Positions 42,791 to 51,187 of a stretch of 64,000 nucleotides of DNA are shown here, piece after piece. Under the pieces are notes generated by a model, which was not told the origin of the DNA, made no database searches, and saw nothing but the letters and a program-made list of their open reading frames with translations. A program made the position numbers and the translations under genes. Positions within the stretch are counted from its first letter, which is position 1. Every line of letters starts with the position of its first letter. The DNA is from Clostridiaceae bacterium (GTDB lineage Bacteria; Bacillota; Clostridia; Lachnospirales; Lachnospiraceae): the NCBI GenBank assembly GCA_910575795.1, contig CAJTGE010000003.1, forward strand, positions 1,043 to 65,042, given 5' to 3'.

Positions 42791-44099
42791 CAGGAACCGG
42801 GCAAGGCGGACGGAAATAAGGCTGAAATTTAAAGGCATTGACATAACCAGGGATTTAGAAAAATATCTGCAGTCAATGACCTATACGGACAATGAAGAGG
42901 ACAAAACGGACGACATAAGCCTTACCCTGGACGACAGGGGGAGTAAATGGCTTACAAAATGGCTGAACACAAAGAACGCCACAAAGACCGTCCAGGCTTC
43001 CGAAAAGAAAGAATTTGCCGTGGGCGATATTGTGCAGTTTAAGGGCGGCCCGGTTTATATTTCTTCTATGGCGGCAAGCCCGACAGTGAACAGGGGCGCT
43101 TCCCGGTGCAAGCTGACGATAAAGAACAGCAACGCACACCCGCTACACCTGATTTCAGAAGATGGGGCGCGGGTGTACGGGTGGGTGAACGCCGCTGACG
43201 TTGAGGGCGGGGAAGCAGGGCAGCCGCAGGAGGTAAAGGAACGCAAGGCGTTCAAGGGGACGGAGATACACGCGGTTATCATACAGAAAAACCCTTTTTC
43301 TGACGGGAAAGACAAGGTGCATGATTGCGGGGTGTTTGAGATTGACAGCGTGGACTTTTCCGGCCCGCCTGACAAGCTGACAATCAAGGCAACTTCCATT
43401 CCCTATTCCAGCACATTACGGCAGACAGAGAAAACAAAGGTGTGGGAGAACAGCACGCTGAAAAATATAGGGGCGGCAATAGCCCAAAACAACGGTATGC
43501 AGCTTATGTATATATCAAGCTACAATCCCACATATAAACGGAAAGAGCAGTTGAACATATCAGACATTGTTTTCCTGCAGACCCTTTGTAAAGGGGCGGG
43601 GATTTCCCTGAAAGTGACTTCAAAAATGATCGTCATGTTTGACGCGGCGGAGTATGAGAAAAAGCCGGAAGTGAAGAAACTGAAAAAGGGAAAGAAAAAC
43701 ATATTGAGTTATAAATTGAGTACCAAAACAACAGATACGGAATATGTGAAATGCACCGTGAGTTATACGAACCCGGTGACAAAGGAAAAGATTGAAGCAA
43801 CTTACACAAAACCGGGTGGCGGCGGTGAAAACGCGCAGGAACTAAAGATTGAAGAAAAGGTGAACAGCAAGGAGGAAGCCCTGGTTTTAGCCGGGAAATA
43901 TTTAAGGGCAAAGAACAAAGGGGAAACCACGGCGCAGATCACAGTTATTGGAGATGTTGACTATTGCGCCGGAATCACGGTCCGCCTTTATGGTTACGGG
44001 GAATATGACGGAAAGTATATTGTGGAAACAGCAACACATAACCTGACGGGAGGATACACAACGGATTTGAAATTGCGTAGCTGCCTGGAGGATTACTAG
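42783..44099 (+). CDS. Baseplate hub protein, late control D family
   Basis: 438 residues, TTG start overlapping gene X. Matches gpD/XkdQ-like hubs: DISLTLDDRGSKW, LTIKATSIPYSSTLRQTEKTKVWEN..LKNIGAAIAQNNGMQL and a C-terminal GKYIVETATHNLTGGYTTDLKLR. Forms the central hub of the baseplate. Confidence 0.87.
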   Translation: MSDRNRARRTEIRLKFKGIDITRDLEKYLQSMTYTDNEEDKTDDISLTLDDRGSKWLTKWLNTKNATKTVQASEKKEFAVGDIVQFKGGPVYISSMAASPTVNRGASRCKLTIKNSNAHPLHLISEDGARVYGWVNAADVEGGEAGQPQEVKERKAFKGTEIHAVIIQKNPFSDGKDKVHDCGVFEIDSVDFSGPPDKLTIKATSIPYSSTLRQTEKTKVWENSTLKNIGAAIAQNNGMQLMYISSYNPTYKRKEQLNISDIVFLQTLCKGAGISLKVTSKMIVMFDAAEYEKKPEVKKLKKGKKNILSYKLSTKTTDTEYVKCTVSYTNPVTKEKIEATYTKPGGGGENAQELKIEEKVNSKEEALVLAGKYLRAKNKGETTAQITVIGDVDYCAGITVRLYGYGEYDGKYIVETATHNLTGGYTTDLKLRSCLEDY

Positions 44100-44381
44100 A
44101 TGAACGGGGATAAGGAAATAAAGGAACTGCAGGCCATGGTGCGTGTAGGGATTGTAAGCAAAGTGGACGCCGGGAAGCTGACCGCAAGGGTTAAGTATGT
44201 GCAGCAGGATACAATGTCAGGCGATATGAAGCTGTTACAGAATCACCCGGATAGCTGTACCGCAGAATACAAATGTCCTGCCTGTGGGAAATGCTGGTGG
44301 ATACCAAAACCGGGGCAGTATGTGTTATGCGTTCTGATTCCGGGCGGCGACGGTGACGGCGTGATTTTGGGAGGTATTTAA
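44100..44381 (+). CDS. Short baseplate spike protein (gpV N-terminal domain type)
   Basis: 93 residues. OB-fold-like start VRVGIVSKVDAGKLTARVKY and end WWIPKPGQYVLCVLIPGGDGDGVILGGI match gpV. A CPACGKC insert may bind metal. The beta-helix tip seen in P2 gpV is absent, so the spike is minimal or another protein completes it. Confidence 0.75.
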   Translation: MNGDKEIKELQAMVRVGIVSKVDAGKLTARVKYVQQDTMSGDMKLLQNHPDSCTAEYKCPACGKCWWIPKPGQYVLCVLIPGGDGDGVILGGI

Positions 44382-44383
44382 TC

Positions 44384-44782
44384 ATGGCAAAGCTGGGGAC
44401 GCTGGGGAAAATCGTATTTTCCGTATCAGACAAGAAAGTGCAGACATTTGATGATATGAGCCTGGAATCGTCTGTAAAATACCATACCCATGACAGACAC
44501 CTGAAAAAACCCCTGCTTGAATTTGGGGGAATGGAAAGCGACAAACTGTCTTTTACAATGTACCATTCCGTATTTTTAGGGGTGAACCCTGAAAAGCAGG
44601 TAAAAATGATTGACAAGTACATGAAAAACGGGGAAATCCTTTCCTTGATAATCGGCGGGAAACGGTACGGGAGTAAGTGGGTGATTACAAAACATTCAAA
44701 GGCTTATAAGAAGTTTGGAAAAAAAGGGGAAGTCCTTGCGGTGGAAAGCAAGGTGACGCTGGAAGAGTATGCCAGCAGATAA
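44384..44782 (+). CDS. Phage tail protein U-like
   Basis: 132 residues: FGGMESDKLSFTMYHSVFLGVNPEKQVKMIDKYM and GGKRYGSKWVITKHSKAYKKF are typical of the P2 gpU group. Two bases after the previous gene. Confidence 0.78.
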   Translation: MAKLGTLGKIVFSVSDKKVQTFDDMSLESSVKYHTHDRHLKKPLLEFGGMESDKLSFTMYHSVFLGVNPEKQVKMIDKYMKNGEILSLIIGGKRYGSKWVITKHSKAYKKFGKKGEVLAVESKVTLEEYASR

Positions 44783-44798
44783 AAAGGTGGTGGGAGAA

Positions 44799-45140
44799 AT
44801 GGCTTATACGGTGTCGGCGACAGATGAAAGGGGAATCAGCTTCCAGCCTGAAAGCGTGGTGGAAGAGGTTCTTCAAAATGTCTGGTTTATCCTGAACACG
44901 CTGGAATATGACTGCCCGCTTGCCAGGGGGCTGGGGTTAAGCCCGGAATTTATTGACAGGCCGATAGAAACGGCGCAGGCGTTAAGCGTGGCGGACGTAT
45001 TTGACAAGATAGAGCGGTTTGAACCAAGGGCGGAAGTCCTGGAAGTGAATTTTGAAAGTAGCCACGCGGACGGAAGAATTTATGCGACAGCGGAGGTGAA
45101 TATAGATGGCGATTATGACAGCGAGGAATACACCGGATAG
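44799..45140 (+). CDS. Baseplate wedge protein W (gp25-like)
   Basis: 113 residues. EEVLQNVWFILNTLEYDCPLARGLGLSPEFID is the gp25/gpW core. ATG 44799 has GGTGGTGGGAG upstream; the earlier ATG 44769 lies inside the previous gene without a site. Overlaps J by 35 bases. Confidence 0.88.
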   Translation: MAYTVSATDERGISFQPESVVEEVLQNVWFILNTLEYDCPLARGLGLSPEFIDRPIETAQALSVADVFDKIERFEPRAEVLEVNFESSHADGRIYATAEVNIDGDYDSEEYTG

Positions 45141-46254
45141 TTACCCGGAAGTAAGTTTTTGCGAAACGGACACGGCAAAAATTGTGAATATGCTGATAAA
45201 AGGGTATGAACTGATTACACAACGGACGCTGTACCCGGCAGACCCGGTGAGGGTTTTCATTCTGTGGGTGGCGGACATTATTACCCAGGAAAGGGAACTG
45301 ATTAACTATTCCGCAAGAATGAATATCCCCCGGTATGCTGTGGGGGTGTTCCTGGACGCGCTGGCAGAACTGTTCTACAACGTACACCGCCTGCTGCCGG
45401 AGCCTGCAACTTGTGTATTGCGGTTTGAACTGTCCGTGGCGCAGGAAGAAAACTATACCATTCCCCAGGCAATCCAGGTGACGGTTGACGGGGAAATCAT
45501 TTTCAGAACAACGGAAACAATTATGTTCCCTGCCGGGCAGGACTATGTGGAAGTCCCTGCCGTGTGCCTTACGGCTGGGACCGTAGGAAACGGGTTTGTG
45601 CCGGGGCAGATCAACAAAATGGTAGATGAACAGTTCCTTTACTTCAAGGACGTTTACAACGTCACGGAGAGTGAGGGAGGGACGGAGCAGGAAAGCGACA
45701 ATGATTTTTACAACCGTATGCGGGAAAGCGTGGAAAGCTATTCCACGGCTGGACCGGAGGGCGGATATATCTACCACGGAAAAAGTGCTTCCAGTGTGAT
45801 TTCTGATATTATGCCGGATTCCCCAACGCCGGGGTTTGCCGATATCCGGGTAATGCTTCACAACGGGGAACTGCCGGGGGAAGAAATACTGAAAAGGGTA
45901 GAAGAAAAATTGAGCGCAAAGGACATAAGGCCAATGTGCGACTTTGTACAGGTGGCGGCGCCGGAAACCGTGCCTTTCCATATTGACATAACCTATTATA
46001 TCCCGGAGGGAAAGAACGCGGCAACGGCTGAAATCATACAGAATGTTGAAACGGCAGTACAGAACTATATAGCATGGCAGACGGAAAAAATGGGCCGGGA
46101 CATAAACCCGTCTTATTTCCACGGGCTGTTAATGCAGACGGGAATCAAGCGTGCGGAAATCCGGGAGCCGCAGTTCATGAAGCTGGAAAAGAAATGCGTT
46201 GCGGCGCTTGACGGGAATCCGCGGGCGGTGAACGGGGGAACGGAAGATGAATAA
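45106..46254 (+). CDS. Baseplate assembly protein J
   Basis: 382 residues with the gpJ pattern: an N-terminal domain followed by VTVDGEIIFRTTETIMFPAGQDYVEVPAVCLTAGTVGN, ESEGGTEQESDNDFYNRMRES and a C-terminal domain. Baseplate wedge component. Its stop overlaps I by eight bases. Confidence 0.9.
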   Translation: MAIMTARNTPDSYPEVSFCETDTAKIVNMLIKGYELITQRTLYPADPVRVFILWVADIITQERELINYSARMNIPRYAVGVFLDALAELFYNVHRLLPEPATCVLRFELSVAQEENYTIPQAIQVTVDGEIIFRTTETIMFPAGQDYVEVPAVCLTAGTVGNGFVPGQINKMVDEQFLYFKDVYNVTESEGGTEQESDNDFYNRMRESVESYSTAGPEGGYIYHGKSASSVISDIMPDSPTPGFADIRVMLHNGELPGEEILKRVEEKLSAKDIRPMCDFVQVAAPETVPFHIDITYYIPEGKNAATAEIIQNVETAVQNYIAWQTEKMGRDINPSYFHGLLMQTGIKRAEIREPQFMKLEKKCVAALDGNPRAVNGGTEDE

Positions 46255-47686
46255 TGACATTTTCAACATAGACCTGACAAGGACGCTTCCGCCAGCGTTG
46301 AAGCAGGATAAAACCATGCGGGCGCTGTCACAGGTGATTGCCGGGGAACTGCAGGAAAATGCAAGGCTGATCTGTAACAATGTCATTTATGCCAGGATTG
46401 ACGAACTGCCGGAAAAGCTGCTTGACATTCTGGCTTATGACCTTCATATAGACTGGTACGATTATGACTACCCGGTACAGGTGAAAAGGGACCTGATAAA
46501 GACCAGTGTAAGGGTGCATAAGAAGCTGGGGACGGTTTACGCCGTGGAAACCGCGTTAGGGGCGCTTCACCCGCGTTCTGAAATTGAAGAATGGTTTGAT
46601 TACGGCGGGGAACCGTTCTATTTCCGCATTGTGCTTGACGTGTCACAGTCCAGGGTAAGGGCAGATTCCGGCAGGATTATAAAAACCGTGAAAATGTATA
46701 AGCGGCTGACGGCCCACATAGAGGGGCTTTATTACCAGTGCGGGGTTGTGATTGAAGTTGGTGCGCGGGCGGAATATTTCAGGTTCCGAAGCAGGGCGGC
46801 GGGGCGGGTGCTGGCAGGAACGGAACCATACAGGAATGTGCGGGGCGGCGTTGGGAATGGGGAAATTGAGATTGAAACAGACGCGGCAGGCACATGGTTC
46901 CAGAGCGTGCAGGCGGGTACAGAGCCATACCGCAACCGGATATTCAGGAAAAAGGATTCTTCCGTGGAAGCGGATACAGAAGCGGAAAGGAACCATTACC
47001 GGACAGCGGCAGCAGGGAGGACGCAGGCCGGAACGGAGCCGTACAGAACCGTAAAGGGCGGAGTGGAAGCGGGCGGGGTATGGATTGAACTGGATACAGA
47101 AAGCGCCGGATTCCAGAGCGTGCAGGCAGGGACGGAACCAGGCCGCAGCCGGATATTCAGGAAAAGGGATTCTGCCGTGGAAGCGGATGCCGAAGAGGAA
47201 CGGAGCCGTTACCGGACGGCGGCGGCAGGGCAGACGCGGGCCGGGACAGAGCCGCAAAGGAATGTTTTCATTAAATTTTCGGAAACAGAGATAGAAGAGG
47301 AACCAGACACAGAACAATATAAGTACAGTGTTGTGGCGGCAGGGTTGGGACGTGCGGGAGAAACCCCGTACAGGAACGTGGCAGGGGGAGCGGAGGAAAG
47401 CCGGGTGGAAACGGAGGAAAGCACAGAGGATTTTCTTTTCACCGCAGGGCCGGCAGGAACCGAACCATACCGGGGCAGGAAAGGAGGGGCAGGGGGAGAT
47501 GAAATGCAGATCACCGCAGAAGCGGAGCCGTACCAGTTTGCGAGTGCGGCGGCAGGGACCGAACCGGGCAGGACCCAAAAAGGAACGCCGCAGGGTTCGG
47601 GGGTTGAACAGTCGGCAGCAGGCGAAGCGCACGCATACCACACCGCATATTGCGGCGTGAAAGGGCTGGGCCGTAAAAATAAATAG
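46247..47686 (+). CDS. Tail protein I with AGTEPYR repeat domain
   Basis: 479 residues. The first 170 or so match P2 gpI (ILAYDLHIDWYDYDYPVQVKRDLIKTSVRVHKKLGT). The rest is a long repeat region of eight AGTEPYR-like motifs (variants AGTEPGR, AGETPYR) separated by 25-40 residues rich in Glu, Arg and aromatic residues. Such a domain could be a stem or fibre on the baseplate. The DNA repeats also make long open frames on the opposite strand, which are not genes. Confidence 0.85.
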   Translation: MNNDIFNIDLTRTLPPALKQDKTMRALSQVIAGELQENARLICNNVIYARIDELPEKLLDILAYDLHIDWYDYDYPVQVKRDLIKTSVRVHKKLGTVYAVETALGALHPRSEIEEWFDYGGEPFYFRIVLDVSQSRVRADSGRIIKTVKMYKRLTAHIEGLYYQCGVVIEVGARAEYFRFRSRAAGRVLAGTEPYRNVRGGVGNGEIEIETDAAGTWFQSVQAGTEPYRNRIFRKKDSSVEADTEAERNHYRTAAAGRTQAGTEPYRTVKGGVEAGGVWIELDTESAGFQSVQAGTEPGRSRIFRKRDSAVEADAEEERSRYRTAAAGQTRAGTEPQRNVFIKFSETEIEEEPDTEQYKYSVVAAGLGRAGETPYRNVAGGAEESRVETEESTEDFLFTAGPAGTEPYRGRKGGAGGDEMQITAEAEPYQFASAAAGTEPGRTQKGTPQGSGVEQSAAGEAHAYHTAYCGVKGLGRKNK

Positions 47687-47701
47687 CAGGAGGTGAGGGA
47701 A

Positions 47702-48013
47702 ATGCTGACAGAAAAGGCGTTCGACAGTTTCAAAACCTTTGTTGAAACCAATATTGCCTATGCAAAAGTTGAGTTTGACAAAAGCGGGGAACTGGAGAGG
47801 GTGGCAATCCACCGCAGGGAAAGGCTGAAAGACGGCAGGGTGGCGTTGAGCCTTTCCATTACCCCGGAGAAGTCCGGGGAAACCGTTGTGACACGGGTGC
47901 AGCTTTATGACAACAATAATGACCTGTGGGCGGATAAGGAAGAGGACATTCTTCTGAAAGACGTCCAGGAGGGGGTGCTGTACCGATTCAGTTTTGATTT
48001 CAGGGAGGTGTAA
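47702..48013 (+). CDS. Tail-tip-region protein, 103 aa
   Basis: ATG after AGGAGGTGAGG. Beta-rich (RVALSLSITPEKSGETVVTRVQLYDNNNDLW). Lies between gpI and the DGR target, where tail-fibre genes are expected. No family recognised. Confidence 0.6.
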   Translation: MLTEKAFDSFKTFVETNIAYAKVEFDKSGELERVAIHRRERLKDGRVALSLSITPEKSGETVVTRVQLYDNNNDLWADKEEDILLKDVQEGVLYRFSFDFREV

Positions 48014-48017
48014 AGGA

Positions 48018-48512
48018 TTGTACGAGGAAAAGATTTGGCAGGACCATGTAACGGAATTTGAGGACCGTTACGAGGAAACAACGAACCCTGACGGGACCGT
48101 GACGCATATCCCGGTGGAGGGTGAAGTTATCCAGCAGGGGACGCCGCAGAATGCAAAGAATTTCAACCATATGGAAGATGGGATTTCAGCGGCGAATGAA
48201 AAAGCGGCGTATATTATGCTTACGCTGCTGCACCACGGGCAGACGCTTGAAAACCTGAACGGGGAAGTAGGGACGGTTACGCTTACCAATACCGAGGAAT
48301 ACCCGTTCAACAACTCAATGGAAACCGTTGCCCTGAAACAGCCCCGCGGGAATCTGGACTACCGTGTGATCGTGGAAGCGGAAGCAGAGGACACGGGCGC
48401 AGTCGGGGAAATCCGCATTACGGACAAACAGGTGAACGGGTTCAAGATTTCGCATACCGGGAGCGCAAAACGGGTGAATGTGAAATATGTGGTGGAGGGA
48501 GGAACTTACTAA
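48018..48512 (+). CDS. Tail-fibre-region protein, 164 aa
   Basis: TTG start after GGAGGTG; the longer frame from 47994 lies within the previous gene. EGEVIQQGTPQNAKNFNHMEDGISAANE is a sequence seen in clostridial phage fibre proteins. C-terminal part is beta-rich. Probable structural or adapter role. Confidence 0.65.
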   Translation: MYEEKIWQDHVTEFEDRYEETTNPDGTVTHIPVEGEVIQQGTPQNAKNFNHMEDGISAANEKAAYIMLTLLHHGQTLENLNGEVGTVTLTNTEEYPFNNSMETVALKQPRGNLDYRVIVEAEAEDTGAVGEIRITDKQVNGFKISHTGSAKRVNVKYVVEGGTY

Positions 48513-48515
48513 ATT

Positions 48516-48695
48516 ATGGCGGCGAATGTCATCATAAAATCAGAGGAAAGACGGCAGCAGGAAGCCTATGTGCTGGAACAGTTTGGAAAAGGCGGCGGGA
48601 ACGCCAGCCGGGAAGCCAGGGAAGCGGCGGAGTGTATCAACGCCAGGACGCAGGAAGCCTATAAGGAACTATGCAAAATGGAGGGCAGAAGATGA
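48516..48695 (+). CDS. Small fibre-region protein, 59 aa
   Basis: MAANVIIKSEERRQQEAYVLEQF... Four bases after the previous stop, stop overlapping the next ATG. Charged helix. Just under usual length cut-offs; good operon position. Confidence 0.65.
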   Translation: MAANVIIKSEERRQQEAYVLEQFGKGGGNASREAREAAECINARTQEAYKELCKMEGRR

Positions 48696-49057
48696 ATGTA
48701 ATTGAAAAGACGGCAGGGAGAAAGATTGACTACAGCGTGAGGGGTTCCGAAATCACCTTTGCGGATGAACTTATGCTGAACCTTGAAAACCGGGAACGTG
48801 ACACGGAAATGCAGATTGATATTTGTGAAGATGTGTACGGCTGTCTGTGCGTGGGAGTGAGTGCAGGCACAAGGCGCTATGTGGCGCAGATCGTCATTCC
48901 GGCAAGGAAGTATGTGGAAGTGGAACCCCCGGAAACAGAAACGGGAATCATGGCGGCGGAATCCGGGGACGGCGGGACAATGGGCAGCGGCAGGACACAA
49001 GAGGCCGTGCCGTTCAGCATGAACAACTGTACCCTTATTTTATGGGGAATGGAATAA
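48692..49057 (+). CDS. Small protein before the DGR target, 121 aa
   Basis: MNVIEKTAGRKIDYSVRGSEITFADEL... ATG overlaps the previous stop (ATGA). Beta strands dominate (YGCLCVGVSAGTRRYVAQIVIPARKYVEV). Adjacent to the variable protein, so it may be its anchor or chaperone. Confidence 0.6.
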   Translation: MNVIEKTAGRKIDYSVRGSEITFADELMLNLENRERDTEMQIDICEDVYGCLCVGVSAGTRRYVAQIVIPARKYVEVEPPETETGIMAAESGDGGTMGSGRTQEAVPFSMNNCTLILWGME

Positions 49058-49073
49058 TCAGGAGGGAAAGAAC

Positions 49074-50189
49074 ATGGGAAATTTTGATGATATGAAATTA
49101 GCCGTTGAGAGTATCAGCGGCGGAAGAAACACGGTTATCCTGGACGATTTGGGAAAGCCCAGTGTCGTGTTTCCGTTCGTAAAGCAGAAATACAGTGACT
49201 TAATCAGCGGCGGAACCCAGGAAACCCTGCCCTGCTTCATTGTGGACGGGCAGGAAAAGGATGTTGTGTATATCAGCAAATTCCAGAATATCGTAAAAAA
49301 CGACAGGGCGTACAGCCTGCCCTTAAAGGACCCTAGAGTGTATATCACTTTTGACGAAGCACTGCAGGTGTGCCGGAACAAGGGGAACGGCTGGCATTTG
49401 CTTACGGGCGGAATGTGGCAGGCGGTGGCGTTATGGTGCAAGAAAAACGGGACTTTGCCGCATGGAAACAATAATTACGGGTGTGCTTCTGAAAACGGGT
49501 TTGAAAAGGGCGTCCCTACATACAAGGAGGAATCCGGGAGGGTGTTGCGGACAGCAACCGGTTCCGGGCCGGCAACGTGGAACCATGATTTCACGGATTC
49601 CGGCATTTCTGACCTGAACGGGAATGTATGGGAATGGACTGCAGATATGCGCCTGAAAAACGGGGAAATCAATATTATTCCTTATGGCAACGCTATGAAG
49701 CTGAACTGCAATATGGGGCCGGAAAGCACGGAATGGAAAGCGATTCTTCCAAACGGAACCCTGGTAAATCCCGGAACTGCCGGAACCCTGAAATATGAAA
49801 ACAGCAGGGCCGGGGACGCAACAAAAACAAGCCATTCCGTAGGCGGAACCCTGACATTGAGTGATGTCCTGCAGCACCCAATGTATACGGGAAGTGACGT
49901 TGAAAATGATTATGGGTATGTTGGCGGCGCAAGCCCGCTTATGCAGGCATTGACCGCGGAAGCCGGGTTGACCGTGCCGCAGATTGTGAAAGCCTATGGT
50001 TTATTCCCTGTGGACGCTGATCTGGGTGGGGATGGCTTATGGGTGCGGAATTACGGAGAGCGGTTGCCTTTGCGCGGCGGCGGCTGCGATACTACCTTGC
50101 AGGCGGGCGTTTTCGCACTGAACCTGCACTACCGCCGTTCGATTAGTTACGGAGATGTTGGCTTCCGCGCCGCTTTTGTTTCTCTGTAA
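49074..50189 (+). CDS. DGR target: variable tail-tip protein with C-type-lectin fold
   Basis: 371 residues. A formylglycine-generating-enzyme/C-lectin-like fold is indicated by WHLLTGGMWQAVALW, LNGNVWEWTADMR and the terminal RLPLRGG..QAGVFALNL..RRS....VGFRAA block, which is the usual layout of DGR targets. The last block is the variable repeat (50064-50174, residues 331-367). Variable positions are C338, D339, H352, Y353, Y359 and D361. Downstream of the baseplate genes, it is probably the receptor-binding protein. ATG after AGGAGGG. Confidence 0.92.
   Translation: MGNFDDMKLAVESISGGRNTVILDDLGKPSVVFPFVKQKYSDLISGGTQETLPCFIVDGQEKDVVYISKFQNIVKNDRAYSLPLKDPRVYITFDEALQVCRNKGNGWHLLTGGMWQAVALWCKKNGTLPHGNNNYGCASENGFEKGVPTYKEESGRVLRTATGSGPATWNHDFTDSGISDLNGNVWEWTADMRLKNGEINIIPYGNAMKLNCNMGPESTEWKAILPNGTLVNPGTAGTLKYENSRAGDATKTSHSVGGTLTLSDVLQHPMYTGSDVENDYGYVGGASPLMQALTAEAGLTVPQIVKAYGLFPVDADLGGDGLWVRNYGERLPLRGGGCDTTLQAGVFALNLHYRRSISYGDVGFRAAFVSL
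50064..50174 (+). repeat. DGR variable repeat (VR)
   Basis: 111 bp at the 3' end of the target gene. Compared with template 2 (51188-51298) it differs at 50086, 50088, 50127, 50130, 50148 and 50154. Each is an A in the template and G, G, C, T, T, G here. The 3' part GTTGGCTTCCGCGCCGCT is identical in VR and all templates and is the likely initiation site (IMH). Confidence 0.95.
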
Positions 50190-50210
50190 TCTGGAACGTG
50201 TGTTCTGTTT

Positions 50211-50228
50211 GTGCCGCGATAGCGGCGC
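50211..50228 (+). repeat. Short hairpin downstream of VR
   Basis: GCCGC-GATA-GCGGC (50213-50226), extendable by G-C and G-T pairs to 50211-50228. About 37 bases after the VR. In characterised DGRs a hairpin just beyond VR aids retrohoming. Confidence 0.65.
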
Positions 50229-50233
50229 TTTTT

Positions 50234-50270
50234 CCCTCACAAGGCTTTGCCTTGTGAGGGTCGCTTTTTT
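50234..50270 (+). terminator. Strong hairpin after target gene: terminator and/or DGR hairpin
   Basis: CCCTCACAAGGC (50234-50245) and GCCTTGTGAGGG (50249-50260), a perfect 12-pair stem with a 3-base loop, followed by TCGCTTTTTT. It ends the structural operon and could also serve as the VR-side cruciform. Confidence 0.8.
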
Positions 50271-50299
50271 CGGGTTTTTTGTAAAATTTTAAAAGCGCA

Positions 50300-50328
50300 T
50301 GGAATTTTATAGGGGATTGTGATAGAAT
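50300..50328 (+). promoter_or_regulatory. Putative promoter of avd-TR-RT cassette
   Basis: TGGAAT (50300-50305), 17-base spacer, TAGAAT (50323-50328). Weak match to consensus, placed after the terminator and 31 bases before avd. Confidence 0.5.
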
Positions 50329-50358
50329 AGAAAATCATGATTCAAGCGAGGAATATAC

Positions 50359-50901
50359 ATGGCAGAGGAAACGAAAGGGGAACAGGAAGAACTAATCATA
50401 CAGCAGAAAGTGTATGATATGATAATGTACGCATATCCGGCGGTTGAACAGTTTCCAAAAAGCCAGAAATTTAGTCTTGCGCAGGATATGAAAAAGTGTC
50501 TGGATAATATAATGCGGTATGTCATAGCGGCGAACAAGAAATATACCAAAAAGACAACACTGCAGGAACTGGATATAGAAGTGGCGGCATTGAAAATTTA
50601 TATCCGCATGGCGCGTGATTTGGGCTATCTTCCGCCGAAAAAATATGAAGTGTGGTCGAAAATGGCGGTGGAAGTTGGAAGAATGGTTGGCGGCTGGATA
50701 AAGGCAGACCGGGCAAAGATGAATATACCAGAAAAAGAAAAGGAAACGGAGGGAGAAGAAAAGCAGAATGAAATAATGTACCGGTGCAGTGAGTGCGGAG
50801 AAGAAATAATAGGAAAAATCAAACAATATTCCGAAAAGCATTTCGGGGCCGCATACTGTTATAAATGCCAGAAAAAGCATAAGGCAGAATACCGGGGGTA
50901 G
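50359..50901 (+). CDS. avd: DGR accessory variability determinant with zinc ribbon
   Basis: 180 residues. The first 125 or so are four predicted helices (YDMIMYAYPAVEQFPKSQKFSLAQDMKKCLDNIMRYV..., EVAALKIYIRMARDLGYL...YEVWSKMAVEVGRMVGGW), the Avd/S23-like bundle that binds the RT and template RNA. An extra C-terminal part (about residues 140-176) carries a C-x2-C...C-x2-C zinc ribbon: YRCSECGEE and YCYKCQKKH. The classical Avd is about 130 residues and lacks this. Template repeat 1 starts eight bases after the stop. Confidence 0.9.
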   Translation: MAEETKGEQEELIIQQKVYDMIMYAYPAVEQFPKSQKFSLAQDMKKCLDNIMRYVIAANKKYTKKTTLQELDIEVAALKIYIRMARDLGYLPPKKYEVWSKMAVEVGRMVGGWIKADRAKMNIPEKEKETEGEEKQNEIMYRCSECGEEIIGKIKQYSEKHFGAAYCYKCQKKHKAEYRG

Positions 50902-50908
50902 GCCACAG

Positions 50909-51022
50909 TTGCCTTTGCGCGGCGGCTCCTATTGGAATAATGGATTGCAGGCGGGCGTTTTCGCGCTGAACCTGAACAACCGCCGTTCCAACATTAGTGA
51001 AAGTGTTGGCTTCCGCGCCGCT
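50909..51022 (+). repeat. Template repeat TR1 (114 bp)
   Basis: Homologous to the VR but one codon longer. In VR frame it would read LPLRGGSYWNNGLQ then AGVFALNLNNRRSNISESVGFRAA split over the two loops. It differs from the VR at many non-A positions, so it did not write the present VR. First of four tandem units (start-to-start 279, 278, 280 bp). Confidence 0.93.
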
Positions 51023-51187
51023 CTACCTCAAAGTCAGATACCCGCGCCTTACGGGGCGCAGGCCAGTACAGAGGGATAAAGGGGCCTGCTTCCGTGCCGT
51101 ATGGCAGAAAATACAATGATTGCAGAAACCGCCAGTAGCCCCCAGGGGCGAAAGCCGTTATATGCAATATTTGGGAGTGAACCACAG
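51023..51187 (+). ncRNA. Spacer RNA segment of unit 1 (sp1)
   Basis: 165 bases after TR1. Hairpin GCGCC-TTACGG-GGCGC at 51044-51059 with outer C-C/G-G pairs and a bulged A. A second long-range stem is ATTGCA/TGCAAT near 51118-51170, with an inner GCCC/GGGC hairpin. The end of this spacer resembles sp4 more than sp2 or sp3. Confidence 0.7.

Noticed and set aside
45160..45176. CGAAACGGACAC half-site within baseplate gene J
   Set aside because: Matches only one arm of the palindrome; left half is unrelated.
46643..47812. 389-codon open frame on the minus strand across the gpI repeat region
   Set aside because: A shadow of the repetitive, GC-rich tail protein I gene; several other frames are also open there, and it runs against the structural operon without a ribosome site.
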